This document shows positions 17,385 through 24,838 of a DNA stretch of 64,000 bases, one piece after another (the first letter of the stretch is position 1; each line of letters opens with the position of its first letter). Made by a program: the position numbers and the translations under genes. The stretch spans positions 6,766 to 70,765 of the forward strand of contig DASQDR010000245.1 in the NCBI GenBank assembly GCA_035634055.1, given 5' to 3'. The notes below the pieces were generated by a model. The model did not search any database. It was given only the letters and a program-made list of their open reading frames with translations, and had not been told where the DNA came from. The DNA is from JAICTV01 sp035634055. Lineage in GTDB: Bacteria > Planctomycetota > Phycisphaerae > Tepidisphaerales > Tepidisphaeraceae.

Positions 17385-17951
17385 TCAGGCGGGGATCAGG
17401 ATGGTATTCGTCTGTCGAATGCCGGCGCTGAACAGGATCATCCCCAGCAGCAGCGCGACGCGGAAGGCAAGCACCATCGCCGTCTCCGACTGATCCACGT
17501 TCAGCCGGTCCAGCGCGGGGTTGGCAACGTCCGGCTCGTCGGCGTGGTCAACGTACTCCTGGCGGTTCCGCCACATCCGCGGCCAGGCGACGCGCCACTC
17601 GTAGACCAGCAGCGCGACCGCCCCAAGGTAAAGCCCCGCGCGGGCGATGGGCGGCATCAGCAGCGCGCCGCCGGGACGGAGAACGATCCACTGCCCGATG
17701 GTCGCGACCAGCAGGGCGGCCGCGCACGCGAGCTCGACGCGGTGCACGACGCTCATGATCCGCCCGACGATCGCTCCGCCCAGCAGCGTGCCGTGCTGCC
17801 CTTCGAGGTTCACGCTGAGGACGTTGGTGAGCACGAGGTGGCTGTCGCGCGTGGCCCGCATGATCAGCGGCGCCGCGATCGCCACGAACAGCACGCCGCC
17901 GAACCAGGTCGAGAGGGCGAGCCAGTAGATGATCTGGATGAGGTCGAACAC
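17385..17951 (-). CDS. DUF4149-like four-helix membrane protein
   Basis: 188 residues. Four hydrophobic segments are visible: residues about 8-30 (YWLALSTWFGGVLFVAIAAP), 72-92, 96-116 and 160-182. The start WLALSTWFGGVLF followed by PLIMR matches the pattern of DUF4149/TMEM205-like proteins, whose function is not established in bacteria. A polar loop with several Asp residues lies before the last helix. It may share a transcript with nth (about 65 bases apart). Confidence 0.7.
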   Translation of the reverse strand: MFDLIQIIYWLALSTWFGGVLFVAIAAPLIMRATRDSHLVLTNVLSVNLEGQHGTLLGGAIVGRIMSVVHRVELACAAALLVATIGQWIVLRPGGALLMPPIARAGLYLGAVALLVYEWRVAWPRMWRNRQEYVDHADEPDVANPALDRLNVDQSETAMVLAFRVALLLGMILFSAGIRQTNTILIPA

Positions 17952-18154
17952 GCGGGGGATTGTTGCCTGTTACTCGCTACTTGTCACTCCGCGTCGCATC
18001 TGCCGCTCCTCATGCCGGCGCCGCGGTCACTCGTGGCGCTCCCTCTTCGTCTTGGCACGCCGGCGGAAGCCCCTGGTCCGTTCTCCGAGATCGCGCGCGC
18101 GCACACAATAGTCGTTTCGCAAGCGTCGCCAGGCGTCGGGGGGCCGGCGGCGGT

Positions 18155-18634
18155 TCATCCATCGGCGCGCTGGAGGTACCCCAGCACTTCCTTATCGTGG
18201 CCCTCCGGCTTCACCTTTTCGAAGACGTGCTCGATCGTGCCGTCCTTGCCGATGATGAAGGTCGTGCGCGCGGCGCCCCAGTACTTCTTGCCGTACATGC
18301 TCCTTTCCTGCCACGCGCCATACTGCTCGGTCACCGCGTGATCGGCGTCGGCCAGCAGCGGGAAGTTCAGGTCGAACTTCTCGGCGAACTTCGTCACGTC
18401 CGCCACCGGGTCCGGGCTCACGCCGAACACGGGGACGCCGAGCTGCTGGTACCCGGCGATGGCGTCGCGGAAGCCGCACGCCTCCTTGGTGCAGCCGGGC
18501 GTGTCGGCGCGCGGGTAAAAGTAGAGCACCACCCGCTTGCCGCGGTAGTCCGCCAGGTCGATGGCTTGGCCGGTGCTGGAGGGGAGCTTGAACGTCGGCG
18601 CCTTCGCGCCCGGCTGGAGTGTCTCGTTTGCCAA
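18155..18634 (-). CDS. bcp: Thioredoxin-dependent peroxiredoxin, Bcp/PrxQ type
   Basis: 159 residues, the normal length. Reduces hydrogen peroxide and organic hydroperoxides using thioredoxin. YPRADTPGCTKEACGFRD carries the peroxidatic Cys48 and resolving Cys53 five residues apart, typical of atypical 2-Cys PrxQ enzymes. The conserved Arg lies in AARTTFIIGKDG. Cytosolic. Its start is 85 bases downstream of the yqeY-like gene in the same direction, so they may be co-transcribed. Confidence 0.96.
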   Translation of the reverse strand: MANETLQPGAKAPTFKLPSSTGQAIDLADYRGKRVVLYFYPRADTPGCTKEACGFRDAIAGYQQLGVPVFGVSPDPVADVTKFAEKFDLNFPLLADADHAVTEQYGAWQERSMYGKKYWGAARTTFIIGKDGTIEHVFEKVKPEGHDKEVLGYLQRADG

Positions 18635-18719
18635 GATGATTTGTCCTTCAGGGGCGGCCGGTGGCCGACCGTTTTTCTGCTGTGCGTGACGCTTCGCCCG
18701 CGCCGGAACGCCGCCCGGC

Positions 18720-19154
18720 TTACTTTCCCGCCAGCTTCTGCTTCAGTAGCTGGTTCGCCTGCGCCGCATCGACGCCCGCCCCGTGCGCCTTCATGAACGC
18801 GCCCATCGCGCGGCCGAAATCCTTCTCTCCGAAGCTGTTCTTCGCCAGGAAGTCCTCCACCAGCTTCTCGGTGTCGCCGGCCGACGCCTTCCTGGGCAGG
18901 TATTCCTCGACGATGGCGATCTCGCTCTTGAGCTGGTTCGCCTCGGCCGGCTTGCCCAGCTTCTCGTACTCTTCGACGCCCTTGCGGAGCTTGCGGGCGT
19001 AGGCGTCAACCACCTGCTCGGCGGTCGGCTTGTTGGGCATCAGGTCGATGTTCTTCACGTCGCTGAGGAGCATGCGGATCACCCCCAGCCGCTCCTTCTG
19101 CCCGCCCTTCAGTGCCGCCTTCATGTCCTCGCTCAGCCGCGCTTGCAGGTCCAT
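18720..19154 (-). CDS. GatB/YqeY domain-containing protein
   Basis: 144 residues. A stand-alone YqeY domain, related to the tRNA-binding tail domain of amidotransferase subunit GatB. Visible family features are RLGVIRMLLSDVKN, AIVEEYLPRKAS and the C-terminal FGRAMGAFMKAHGAGVDAAQ. The role of free YqeY proteins is not established, but tRNA binding or amidotransferase support is plausible. AGGAAG lies upstream of the ATG at 19154. It is divergent from rho, and the AT-rich ttatgttataac at 19187-19198 could serve as a -10 region for either gene. Confidence 0.92.
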   Translation of the reverse strand: MDLQARLSEDMKAALKGGQKERLGVIRMLLSDVKNIDLMPNKPTAEQVVDAYARKLRKGVEEYEKLGKPAEANQLKSEIAIVEEYLPRKASAGDTEKLVEDFLAKNSFGEKDFGRAMGAFMKAHGAGVDAAQANQLLKQKLAGK

Positions 19155-19391
19155 TGTGCCGCTTCCTTTGTATGCGTTGGTGCCCTTATGTTATAACCCT
19201 TGGGGAGGGGCTTTTCCCGTCGCTTGCGCGCGTCGCCGTGGTTCGTTGCCCGTCGTCCGTCCGCGCCGCCGGTCCTGCGGGCGGCGCGGCGCGGGTGATT
19301 TTGGGACACCTCGATCACGTCACATGAGCAACTGACGCCGCGACCAGACCACGACCACCGACAGACCACGACCCCCGACAACGGACAGGTG

Positions 19392-20489
19392 ATGCAGCCC
19401 GGCAACAGCGTCGAAGGAATTCTACAAGTCGCGGACGAGCGCCAGGACGGGCACCTCCGCGACCCGCAGCACCCCCTCCGCCCCGTGCGCGGCAACGTGA
19501 TCGTCCCCCGCCAGGTGATCCGCAACCTCCGCCTGCGGCCGGGGCTGATGCTCACCGGCACGCCGCGCGGGCGGAACCTCGACCGCATCGACACCATCGA
19601 GGGGCTCCACCCCGACGAGTACGGCTCGAAGATCCACCTTTACGAGGGGACCGCGCTCGACCCGGCGCCGATGCTCAAGCTGGAGCACGACCCCAAGGAG
19701 CCCACCACCCGCATCATGGACATCCTCGCGCCGGTGGGGTTCGGCCAGCGCGGGCTGATCGTTGCCCCGCCGCGCACGGGCAAGACCATCCTGCTCCAGA
19801 ACATCGCCCGCGGCATCCACGCCAACTACCCGCACGTGGAGCTGATGCTCCTGCTGGTCGACGAGCGGCCGGAGGAGGTGACGGACATGAAGCGCAACGT
19901 GCCCGGCACCGTTTACGCCAGCTCCAACGACAACACGGTGGAAAAGCACCTGGACCTCTCGCAGCTCATCATCGAGCGCTGCAAGCGAAAGGTGGAGTTC
20001 GGCAAGGACGTGGTCGTGCTGCTCGACTCGCTCACGCGCCTCGGGCGCAGCTTCAACGTCGGCGGGCCGAGCGGCGGGCGGACGATGTCGGGCGGGCTCG
20101 ACAACCGCGCGCTCGAGATCCCCAAGCGCCTGTTCGGCGCCGCCCGCAAGCTCGAGGAGGGCGGCTCCCTAACGATCCTGGCCACCTGCCTGATCGAAAC
20201 CGGCTCGCGGATGGACCAGATCATCTTCGAGGAGTTCAAGGGGACCGGCAACATGGAGATGACGCTGGACCGAAACCTGTCCAACCTGCGCATCTTCCCG
20301 GCGCTGAACATCGCCTCTTCCGGCACCCGCAAGGAGGAGAAGCTGATGAGCGAGAAGGAGCTGGCCGCCGCGCGGCAGATCCGCCGCCACCTCATGAACA
20401 TGCCCCCGCCGCAGGCGATGAAGAACCTGCTCGACGCCCTGGCCAAGACCAAGAGCAACGCGGATTTGTACGCGGGGATGCGCGTCTAG
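19392..20489 (+). CDS. rho: Transcription termination factor Rho (short N-terminus)
   Basis: 365 residues from the ATG at 19392; a GTG three bases earlier is equally possible. A hexameric RNA-dependent ATPase that ends transcription. It starts almost directly with the OB/cold-shock RNA-binding domain (SVEGILQVADERQDGHLRD). The ATPase domain follows, with the P-loop APPRTGKT at about 125-132, Walker B VVVLLDSLTRLGR, and the Q/R-loop region GGLDNRALEIPKRLFGAARK. The helical Rho N-terminal subdomain of about 45 residues found in E. coli (419 residues) is absent. The reading frame stays open upstream for a short way but with no clear start or domain, so I take the short form as real. Confidence 0.95.
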   Translation: MQPGNSVEGILQVADERQDGHLRDPQHPLRPVRGNVIVPRQVIRNLRLRPGLMLTGTPRGRNLDRIDTIEGLHPDEYGSKIHLYEGTALDPAPMLKLEHDPKEPTTRIMDILAPVGFGQRGLIVAPPRTGKTILLQNIARGIHANYPHVELMLLLVDERPEEVTDMKRNVPGTVYASSNDNTVEKHLDLSQLIIERCKRKVEFGKDVVVLLDSLTRLGRSFNVGGPSGGRTMSGGLDNRALEIPKRLFGAARKLEEGGSLTILATCLIETGSRMDQIIFEEFKGTGNMEMTLDRNLSNLRIFPALNIASSGTRKEEKLMSEKELAAARQIRRHLMNMPPPQAMKNLLDALAKTKSNADLYAGMRV

Positions 20490-20549
20490 CGCGTGCGCAT
20501 TTCCGCACTCCGTCCGCGGCAAGCCTCGTCTCAGAATGTCGCGGTGCGG

Positions 20550-20640
20550 TGTCATCCCGAAGCATACTCGAGAGGGATCTCGGGTTCACGAGCACCGATT
20601 GCCAGCCCGAGATCCCTCGCGGGTACGCTTCGGGATGACA
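20550..20640. repeat. Long palindromic repeat between convergent rho and PfkB-family genes
   Basis: Arms of 35 bases at 20550-20584 and 20606-20640 are inverted copies matching at 32 positions, with a 21-base loop. The arms begin TGTCATCCCGAAGC and end GGGATCTCGGG. Short words of this kind recur as intergenic repeats in many environmental bacterial genomes. It lies in the space where both flanking genes end, so it may act as a two-way terminator. Confidence 0.8.
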
Positions 20641-20723
20641 GGGCAGGTTTGCCGCTCAACAGTCCTGGCGTATGTCGGCGCCCCCATCGTCGCGGGCACG
20701 CGCGTTGACGGGCCAGCAGCCGG

Positions 20724-21857
20724 TCACCCCTGCGGCGCGGGCAAAGTCTCGACGAAGTCCGCGAGTTGCTCCGCCGTCGGGCTCTGGGCGGTGCGGACGT
20801 AGTAGCCGCTGGTGCCGACGCCGGTGCAGAGGCTTTCGGCCAGCGAGAAGCCGAGCACGCGGCCGAGCATGAAGCCGGCGTTGAAGTGGTCGCCCGCGCC
20901 GGTGCTGATCTTCGGCTGCTGCACGAACGGCCCGGCGAAAGTCGCGGACTCGCGCTCGGTGGCGGCGGCGGCGCCGCGGCGCGGGTGGATCACCACGCAA
21001 TCGAGGTTCAACTCGCCGCGGATCGCCCGCGCGTGCTCCTCGATCGCCTCTTCGGCGTTGCTGCGCCCGGGCAGGCCGAGCACGTCCGCCACCTCGACCG
21101 ATTCCTTCAGATTCAGCCCGAGCACCACGTCCACCTGGTCCTGAAAGCGCGACAGCAGCCGCATCGCTTCGACGATGTCCTCGGCGGTGCGCTTCTCCGG
21201 GTCGCACAGATCGATGAACAGCTTGCGGCTGTGCCGCTCGATGTTCGGCACGATCTCGTCCAGCAGCTTGGCCCACACGCGCGTCATGTGCGGGAGCATC
21301 GTCCAGTTGACCATCGCGATCAGGTGCGAGCCGGAGAGCAGCTCGGTCAGCTTCTCCTTGCCGAGCCGGCCCATGAGGTTGTCCCAGTTGGCGTCGTTGA
21401 GCGGCTCGAGCTTGCCGAGCATCAGCTTGCCGTCCTCGAACTCCAGCGCGTCGGTGTGGGCCGGCTCGCCGATGGAGTGGACGGTCGCCTTGCGGGCGAA
21501 TTCCGCGAAGACCGGGTGGATGGTCGGGTAGCCGAGGTTGCCGACGTAGGTCACCGGCAGGCCGAGGTTGACCAGCGCGTTGGCCATGATCGGGCCGTTG
21601 CCCCCGATCTTCATCTGCTTGACGACCAGCTCGTAGTTCGAGCTTTCACCGGCGGCGTCGCAGATCTTCTGCCCGAGGGCGTCGATGGTGCGGATCGGCT
21701 CGTACCGATCGTGCCCGCGACGCTTGTCGACCACGGCGATGATCTCGTCAACGAACCCGTCCAGGCCGACGGTCGCCTTCAGCTTCTGGAGCTGTGGCAG
21801 CGCCGCGCGCAGCTTCCGTCCGGTCAGTTCGCAAATCTGCTCTCGGGTGAGTTGCAT
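20724..21857 (-). CDS. PfkB-family carbohydrate kinase
   Basis: 377 residues. The ribokinase/PfkB fold is shown by KIGGNGPIMANALVNLG near residues 84-100 and the C-terminal signature ISTGAGDHFNAGFMLGRVLG (about 315-335), whose Asp in GAGD is the catalytic base. It is longer than most ribokinases (about 310), with an extra N-terminal helical segment. It phosphorylates a sugar or nucleoside with ATP in the cytosol; the substrate is not predictable. It is the last gene downstream of the rhamnose block on the same strand, separated by a repeat-containing gap of 238 bases, so a shared transcript is uncertain. Confidence 0.88.
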   Translation of the reverse strand: MQLTREQICELTGRKLRAALPQLQKLKATVGLDGFVDEIIAVVDKRRGHDRYEPIRTIDALGQKICDAAGESSNYELVVKQMKIGGNGPIMANALVNLGLPVTYVGNLGYPTIHPVFAEFARKATVHSIGEPAHTDALEFEDGKLMLGKLEPLNDANWDNLMGRLGKEKLTELLSGSHLIAMVNWTMLPHMTRVWAKLLDEIVPNIERHSRKLFIDLCDPEKRTAEDIVEAMRLLSRFQDQVDVVLGLNLKESVEVADVLGLPGRSNAEEAIEEHARAIRGELNLDCVVIHPRRGAAAATERESATFAGPFVQQPKISTGAGDHFNAGFMLGRVLGFSLAESLCTGVGTSGYYVRTAQSPTAEQLADFVETLPAPQG

Positions 21858-21957
21858 GGCGGCGGATTATGGATGACCGCGGGCGAGATGTCATCCCGGC
21901 GCGCGGCGGACCCGGGCCCCGCCTGATCTCCCCCGTGGCATGGGCGCGGCATCGGCG

Positions 21958-22073
21958 TGGCATGGGCGGCCTCGCCCGTGAAATTCGCGGCGGCCAGCCG
22001 CTCTTGTCTGTAGGGTGTGACGGCGACGGAGCCGCTGGCCGCGGCGGATGCATGGGCGGGGCCGCCCATGCCA
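21958..22073. repeat. Palindromic element with GTGGCATGGGCGGC ends (copy 1)
   Basis: The left part (21958-22003) reads TGGCATGGGCGGCCTCGCCC and ends with CGGCGGCCAGCCGCTC. The right part (22029-22073) is close to its reverse complement, ending GGGCCGCCCATGCCA. A partial extra copy of the outer motif lies at 21934-21946. It lies between rfbD (upstream in transcription) and the PfkB gene. A related element is at 42669-42819. Confidence 0.7.
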
Positions 22074-22095
22074 CATGGATGCAGATGACGTCGCG

Positions 22096-22977
22096 CTAGA
22101 ACGCGCCGCGCTGCTCGACCTCGCGCGCGTACGCTGCCAGTGCCTCGCGCCAGGGCCGCATCGGCTTTCCTGTCAGCTTCTCGATGGGCTCGACGTCGAG
22201 CACGCTGTACGCCGGGCGGATCGCGCTGTCGGGGCGGGTCGATTTCCAATCCGCGGAGGTCGTCGAATCCAGTTGCGGCGAGAGCTTCCACTCGTCGAAG
22301 ATCGCGCGGGCGAAGTCGAACCACGTGGTCTGGCCGGAATTCGTCACGTGCCACACGCCGGCGGCGCCGTGGTCGAGCAGGTCGAGCGTTGCCGCGGCCA
22401 GATCCCCGGTATAGGTTGGCGTGCCAACCTGATCGTTCACCACGCGCAGCGGCTTGCCCGCCTGGGCCACCTTGACCATCGTCTGCACGAAGTTTGGCCC
22501 GTTCGCGCCGTACAGCCACGCGGTGCGCAGGATGAGGAAGTCCAGCCCGCCCGCGCGCCGGATCGCCTGCTCGCCGAGCAGCTTGGATCGCCCGTACGCG
22601 CTCTGCGGGCCGACGGGATCGTCAGGTCGGAGCGGGCGGGTCAGCGTGCCGTCGAAGACGTAATCAGTGCTGTAGTGAACGAGCTTGGCCCCCGCCTCGC
22701 GACACGCCTCCGCCAGGTGCCCTGGCCCGTCGCCGTTAACGGCGGTCGCCCGCGCACCTTCCTTCTCCGCCAGGTCCACCTTGGTGTACGCGGCGCAGTT
22801 GAGCACGAGCGTCGGCCGGGCCTGCTGGAAGGCGTCGCGGATCGCCTGCGGATCGGTCACGTCCAGCCCCGCGCGGTCCAGCACAGTCGGCCGAACCTCC
22901 CGCCGCGCCCGCGCCGCCGGAAGCGCGTATGCCAGCATCCCCCCGCCGCCGGTGATGATCGTTCGGTCGTACAGCAT
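22096..22977 (-). CDS. rfbD: dTDP-4-dehydrorhamnose reductase
   Basis: 293 residues. Makes dTDP-L-rhamnose from dTDP-4-dehydro-L-rhamnose with NAD(P)H, the last step of the pathway. The extended SDR fold shows TIITGGGGMLAYAL (about 7-20) and CAAYTKVDLAEKE. Catalytic residues lie in HYSTDYVFDG and YGRSKLLGE (YxxxK). LRTAWLYGANGPNFV and VGTPTYTGDLA are typical of RmlD. All four Rml enzymes are encoded within 4.3 kb here. The gap to rfbB upstream holds a 25-base-arm palindrome. Confidence 0.95.
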   Translation of the reverse strand: MLYDRTIITGGGGMLAYALPAARARREVRPTVLDRAGLDVTDPQAIRDAFQQARPTLVLNCAAYTKVDLAEKEGARATAVNGDGPGHLAEACREAGAKLVHYSTDYVFDGTLTRPLRPDDPVGPQSAYGRSKLLGEQAIRRAGGLDFLILRTAWLYGANGPNFVQTMVKVAQAGKPLRVVNDQVGTPTYTGDLAAATLDLLDHGAAGVWHVTNSGQTTWFDFARAIFDEWKLSPQLDSTTSADWKSTRPDSAIRPAYSVLDVEPIEKLTGKPMRPWREALAAYAREVEQRGAF

Positions 22978-22990
22978 GATAAATAACGGT

Positions 22991-23066
22991 GAAGGCAGAA
23001 GGATGAAGGATGAAGCAGGCGGAGGCAGGAAGGCCAGCCTTCTTCATCCTTCATCCTTCCGCCTTC
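22991..23066. repeat. Near-perfect palindrome between rfbB and rfbD
   Basis: Arms of 25 bases at 22991-23015 and 23042-23066 match as inverted copies at 24 of 25 positions. They are built from GAAGGATGAAG words and separated by 26 bases. It is strongly purine-rich on one arm and lies inside the rhamnose gene run, so an RNA hairpin here could stabilise or attenuate the transcript. Confidence 0.8.
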
Positions 23067-23079
23067 ATCCTTGGATTCA

Positions 23080-24111
23080 CTACCGCCCGGCGTACTGGGT
23101 TTCGTAGTACTTGAGGTACTCGCCGTTCTTGATCGCGCGCCACCAGGCTTCGTTGTCGCGGAACCACTGGATGGTGCGCTTGATCGCCTCGGGCCAGCGG
23201 TGCCTGGGCTCCCAGCCGAGCTCGCGCTTGATCTTGGTGGCGTCAATGGCGTACCGGCGGTCGTGGCCGGGGCGGTCCTTCACGTACTGCACGCCATCGT
23301 CCCAGGTCCGGCCCATCTCGCGCAGGATGGTTTCAACGATCTGCCGGTTGGTCATCTCGTTGTTCCCGCCGATGTTGTACACCTCGCCCGGCGTCCCCTT
23401 CTCCAGAACCGTGTGGATCGCGTCGCAGTGGTCCTCGACGTAGAGCCAGTCGCGCACGTTCATCCCGTCGCCGTACAGCGGGATCTTCATCCCCTGCATC
23501 AAATTCGTGATGAACAGCGGCAGCGCTTTCTCGGGGAACTGGTACGGGCCGTAGTTGTTGCTGCAACGCGTGATCATCACCGGCAGGTGGTGCGTGTGGA
23601 AATAGGCACGGGCGAGGCAGTCGCTGCCGGCCTTGCTCGCGCTGTAGGGGGAGTTCGGGGCGAGCGTCGTCTCCTCGGTGAACTTGATCTCCGGGCGGTC
23701 CTCCGGCAGCGAGCCGTAGACTTCGTCGGTGCTGACGTGCACGAAGCGATCGACGCCCTTGGCCTTGGCGACGTCCAGCAGCACCTGCGTGCCGACGACG
23801 TTGGTCTGCACGAACGGGCCGGAGGAGAGGATGCTGCGATCGACGTGGCTCTCGGCGGCGAAGTGGACCACCTCGCGCACGCCGAAGTCGTCAAACATCG
23901 CGGCCACCAGGTCCGGGTCGCAGATGTCGCCCCTGACGAAGTTGAGCCGGTCCGGGCTGCTGGCGAGCAGGTCCTGGAGCGTGCCGAGGTTGCCGGCGTA
24001 CGTGAGCTTGTCCAGCACCACGAGCTTCGCACGCTCGCCGCGCTCGATGAGCATGCGCACGTAGTTCGACCCGATAAACCCGGCCCCGCCGGTGACGAGA
24101 ATGGTTCGCAT
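23080..24111 (-). CDS. rfbB: dTDP-glucose 4,6-dehydratase
   Basis: 343 residues from the ATG at 24111. The in-frame sequence before it belongs to a repeat element and is not coding. Converts dTDP-glucose to dTDP-4-keto-6-deoxyglucose using bound NAD+. The start MRTILVTGGAGFIGSNYVR is the nucleotide-binding loop. HVSTDEVYGSL carries the Thr-Asp-Glu catalytic set, and YSASKAGSDCLARAY the Tyr and Lys. SNNYGPYQFPEKLIP-type sequence (here RCSNNYGPYQFPEKALP) is diagnostic. Cytosolic. It lies downstream of rfbA and a VOC gene in the same direction. Confidence 0.97.
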   Translation of the reverse strand: MRTILVTGGAGFIGSNYVRMLIERGERAKLVVLDKLTYAGNLGTLQDLLASSPDRLNFVRGDICDPDLVAAMFDDFGVREVVHFAAESHVDRSILSSGPFVQTNVVGTQVLLDVAKAKGVDRFVHVSTDEVYGSLPEDRPEIKFTEETTLAPNSPYSASKAGSDCLARAYFHTHHLPVMITRCSNNYGPYQFPEKALPLFITNLMQGMKIPLYGDGMNVRDWLYVEDHCDAIHTVLEKGTPGEVYNIGGNNEMTNRQIVETILREMGRTWDDGVQYVKDRPGHDRRYAIDATKIKRELGWEPRHRWPEAIKRTIQWFRDNEAWWRAIKNGEYLKYYETQYAGR

Positions 24112-24120
24112 AATGTTTTC

Positions 24121-24324
24121 TAGCCACCGACGGGGCACCGATGGACACCGATGAGGAGAAGATGAGGATTGAGGATTAAGGATCGAAGACTTGAGAAGAA
24201 CGTTCGCCCGCCCCGGGCCGGGCCGTTCAAGTTCCAATCCTCAATCTCCAATCTCGCCTGTGCCCGATCTGTGGCTAAATCCTCTTCTCATCATCGCTGT
24301 CCATCGGTGCCCCGTCGGTGGCTA
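24121..24324. repeat. 204-base element with 27-base perfect terminal inverted repeats (copy 1)
   Basis: Bases 24121-24147 and 24298-24324 are exact inverted copies (27 of 27) starting TAGCCACCGACGGGGCACCG. Inside are further shorter palindromes built from GATGAGGATTGAGGATT words and an AAGAACGTTC motif. The TAG at the right-hand end is the stop codon of the VOC gene. A close relative with 35-base perfect arms is at 38074-38266. No open frame or transposase is present inside. Confidence 0.85.
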
Positions 24325-24690
24325 ATTCTCCGTTCTTCCGATGAGCTCCACGTTGTTCCCGAACGGGTCGCGGAAGTGGAACCGTTCGTAGCCGGGAATC
24401 TTCGGCTGGTCCTTGATCGGCAGCCCGGCCTGCTCGATTTTCCTGCGCCAGCCGGCGACATCTTCCACCTCGTAGGCCACGTGCGCCCGCGTTGCCCGGC
24501 GGTCGACGTTTTCCTCCACGCCGATGTGCATCTCGCGCCCGCCGGCGTGGAACCAGAACCCCGCGCTCTTGAACACGTCCGGCCGCGCGATCTCCTTCAT
24601 GCCGAGGAAGCCGAGGTAGAACTCCCGCGCCGCCGGCAGCTCGGCCTGCGTGACGTTCACCTGCACGTGGTTGATGCCGAGGATGGTCAT
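24322..24690 (-). CDS. Glyoxalase/VOC-family protein
   Basis: 122 residues, a single vicinal-oxygen-chelate unit with two beta-alpha-beta-beta-beta modules. The start MTILGINHVQVNVTQAELPA supplies the first metal-ligand candidate (His8). Later candidates are REMHIGVEEN and the C-terminal FRDPFGNNVELIG Glu. These would bind a divalent metal, but the substrate is unknown. Its TAG stop codon is the outer end of the repeat at 24121-24324. It is embedded between rfbA and rfbB although no sugar pathway role for it is known. Confidence 0.88.
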   Translation of the reverse strand: MTILGINHVQVNVTQAELPAAREFYLGFLGMKEIARPDVFKSAGFWFHAGGREMHIGVEENVDRRATRAHVAYEVEDVAGWRRKIEQAGLPIKDQPKIPGYERFHFRDPFGNNVELIGRTEN

Positions 24691-24695
24691 GGAAT

Positions 24696-24838
24696 AAGTG
24701 GCTCGTGATCAGTGGCGAGTGGTCAGTTCATTCGCTGCAAGGTCGTATTTTTTGCTTCTTCACTGGCCACTGACCACTGATCACTGACCACTTATTTCTT
24801 CCTCCACTAGCCACTGACCACTGATCACTGGCCACTTA
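24696..24838. repeat. Repeat built of CCACTGACCACTGATCACTG units
   Basis: Three related tracts occur: 24696-24726 in one orientation, then 24761-24793 and 24807-24838 in the other. Each contains the palindrome GTGATCAGTGG or its complement. Together they can fold as inverted repeats with an AT-rich centre. The right end supplies the TAA stop codon of rfbA (24836-24838), and the left end begins five bases upstream of the VOC gene start. Confidence 0.8.

Noticed and set aside
24121..24324. Insertion sequence
   Set aside because: It has perfect terminal inverted repeats but no transposase frame, and target-site duplications could not be recognised.
24696..24838. Possible small CRISPR-like array
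   Set aside because: Units are adjacent and inverted relative to each other, with no unique spacers of regular length and no cas genes.
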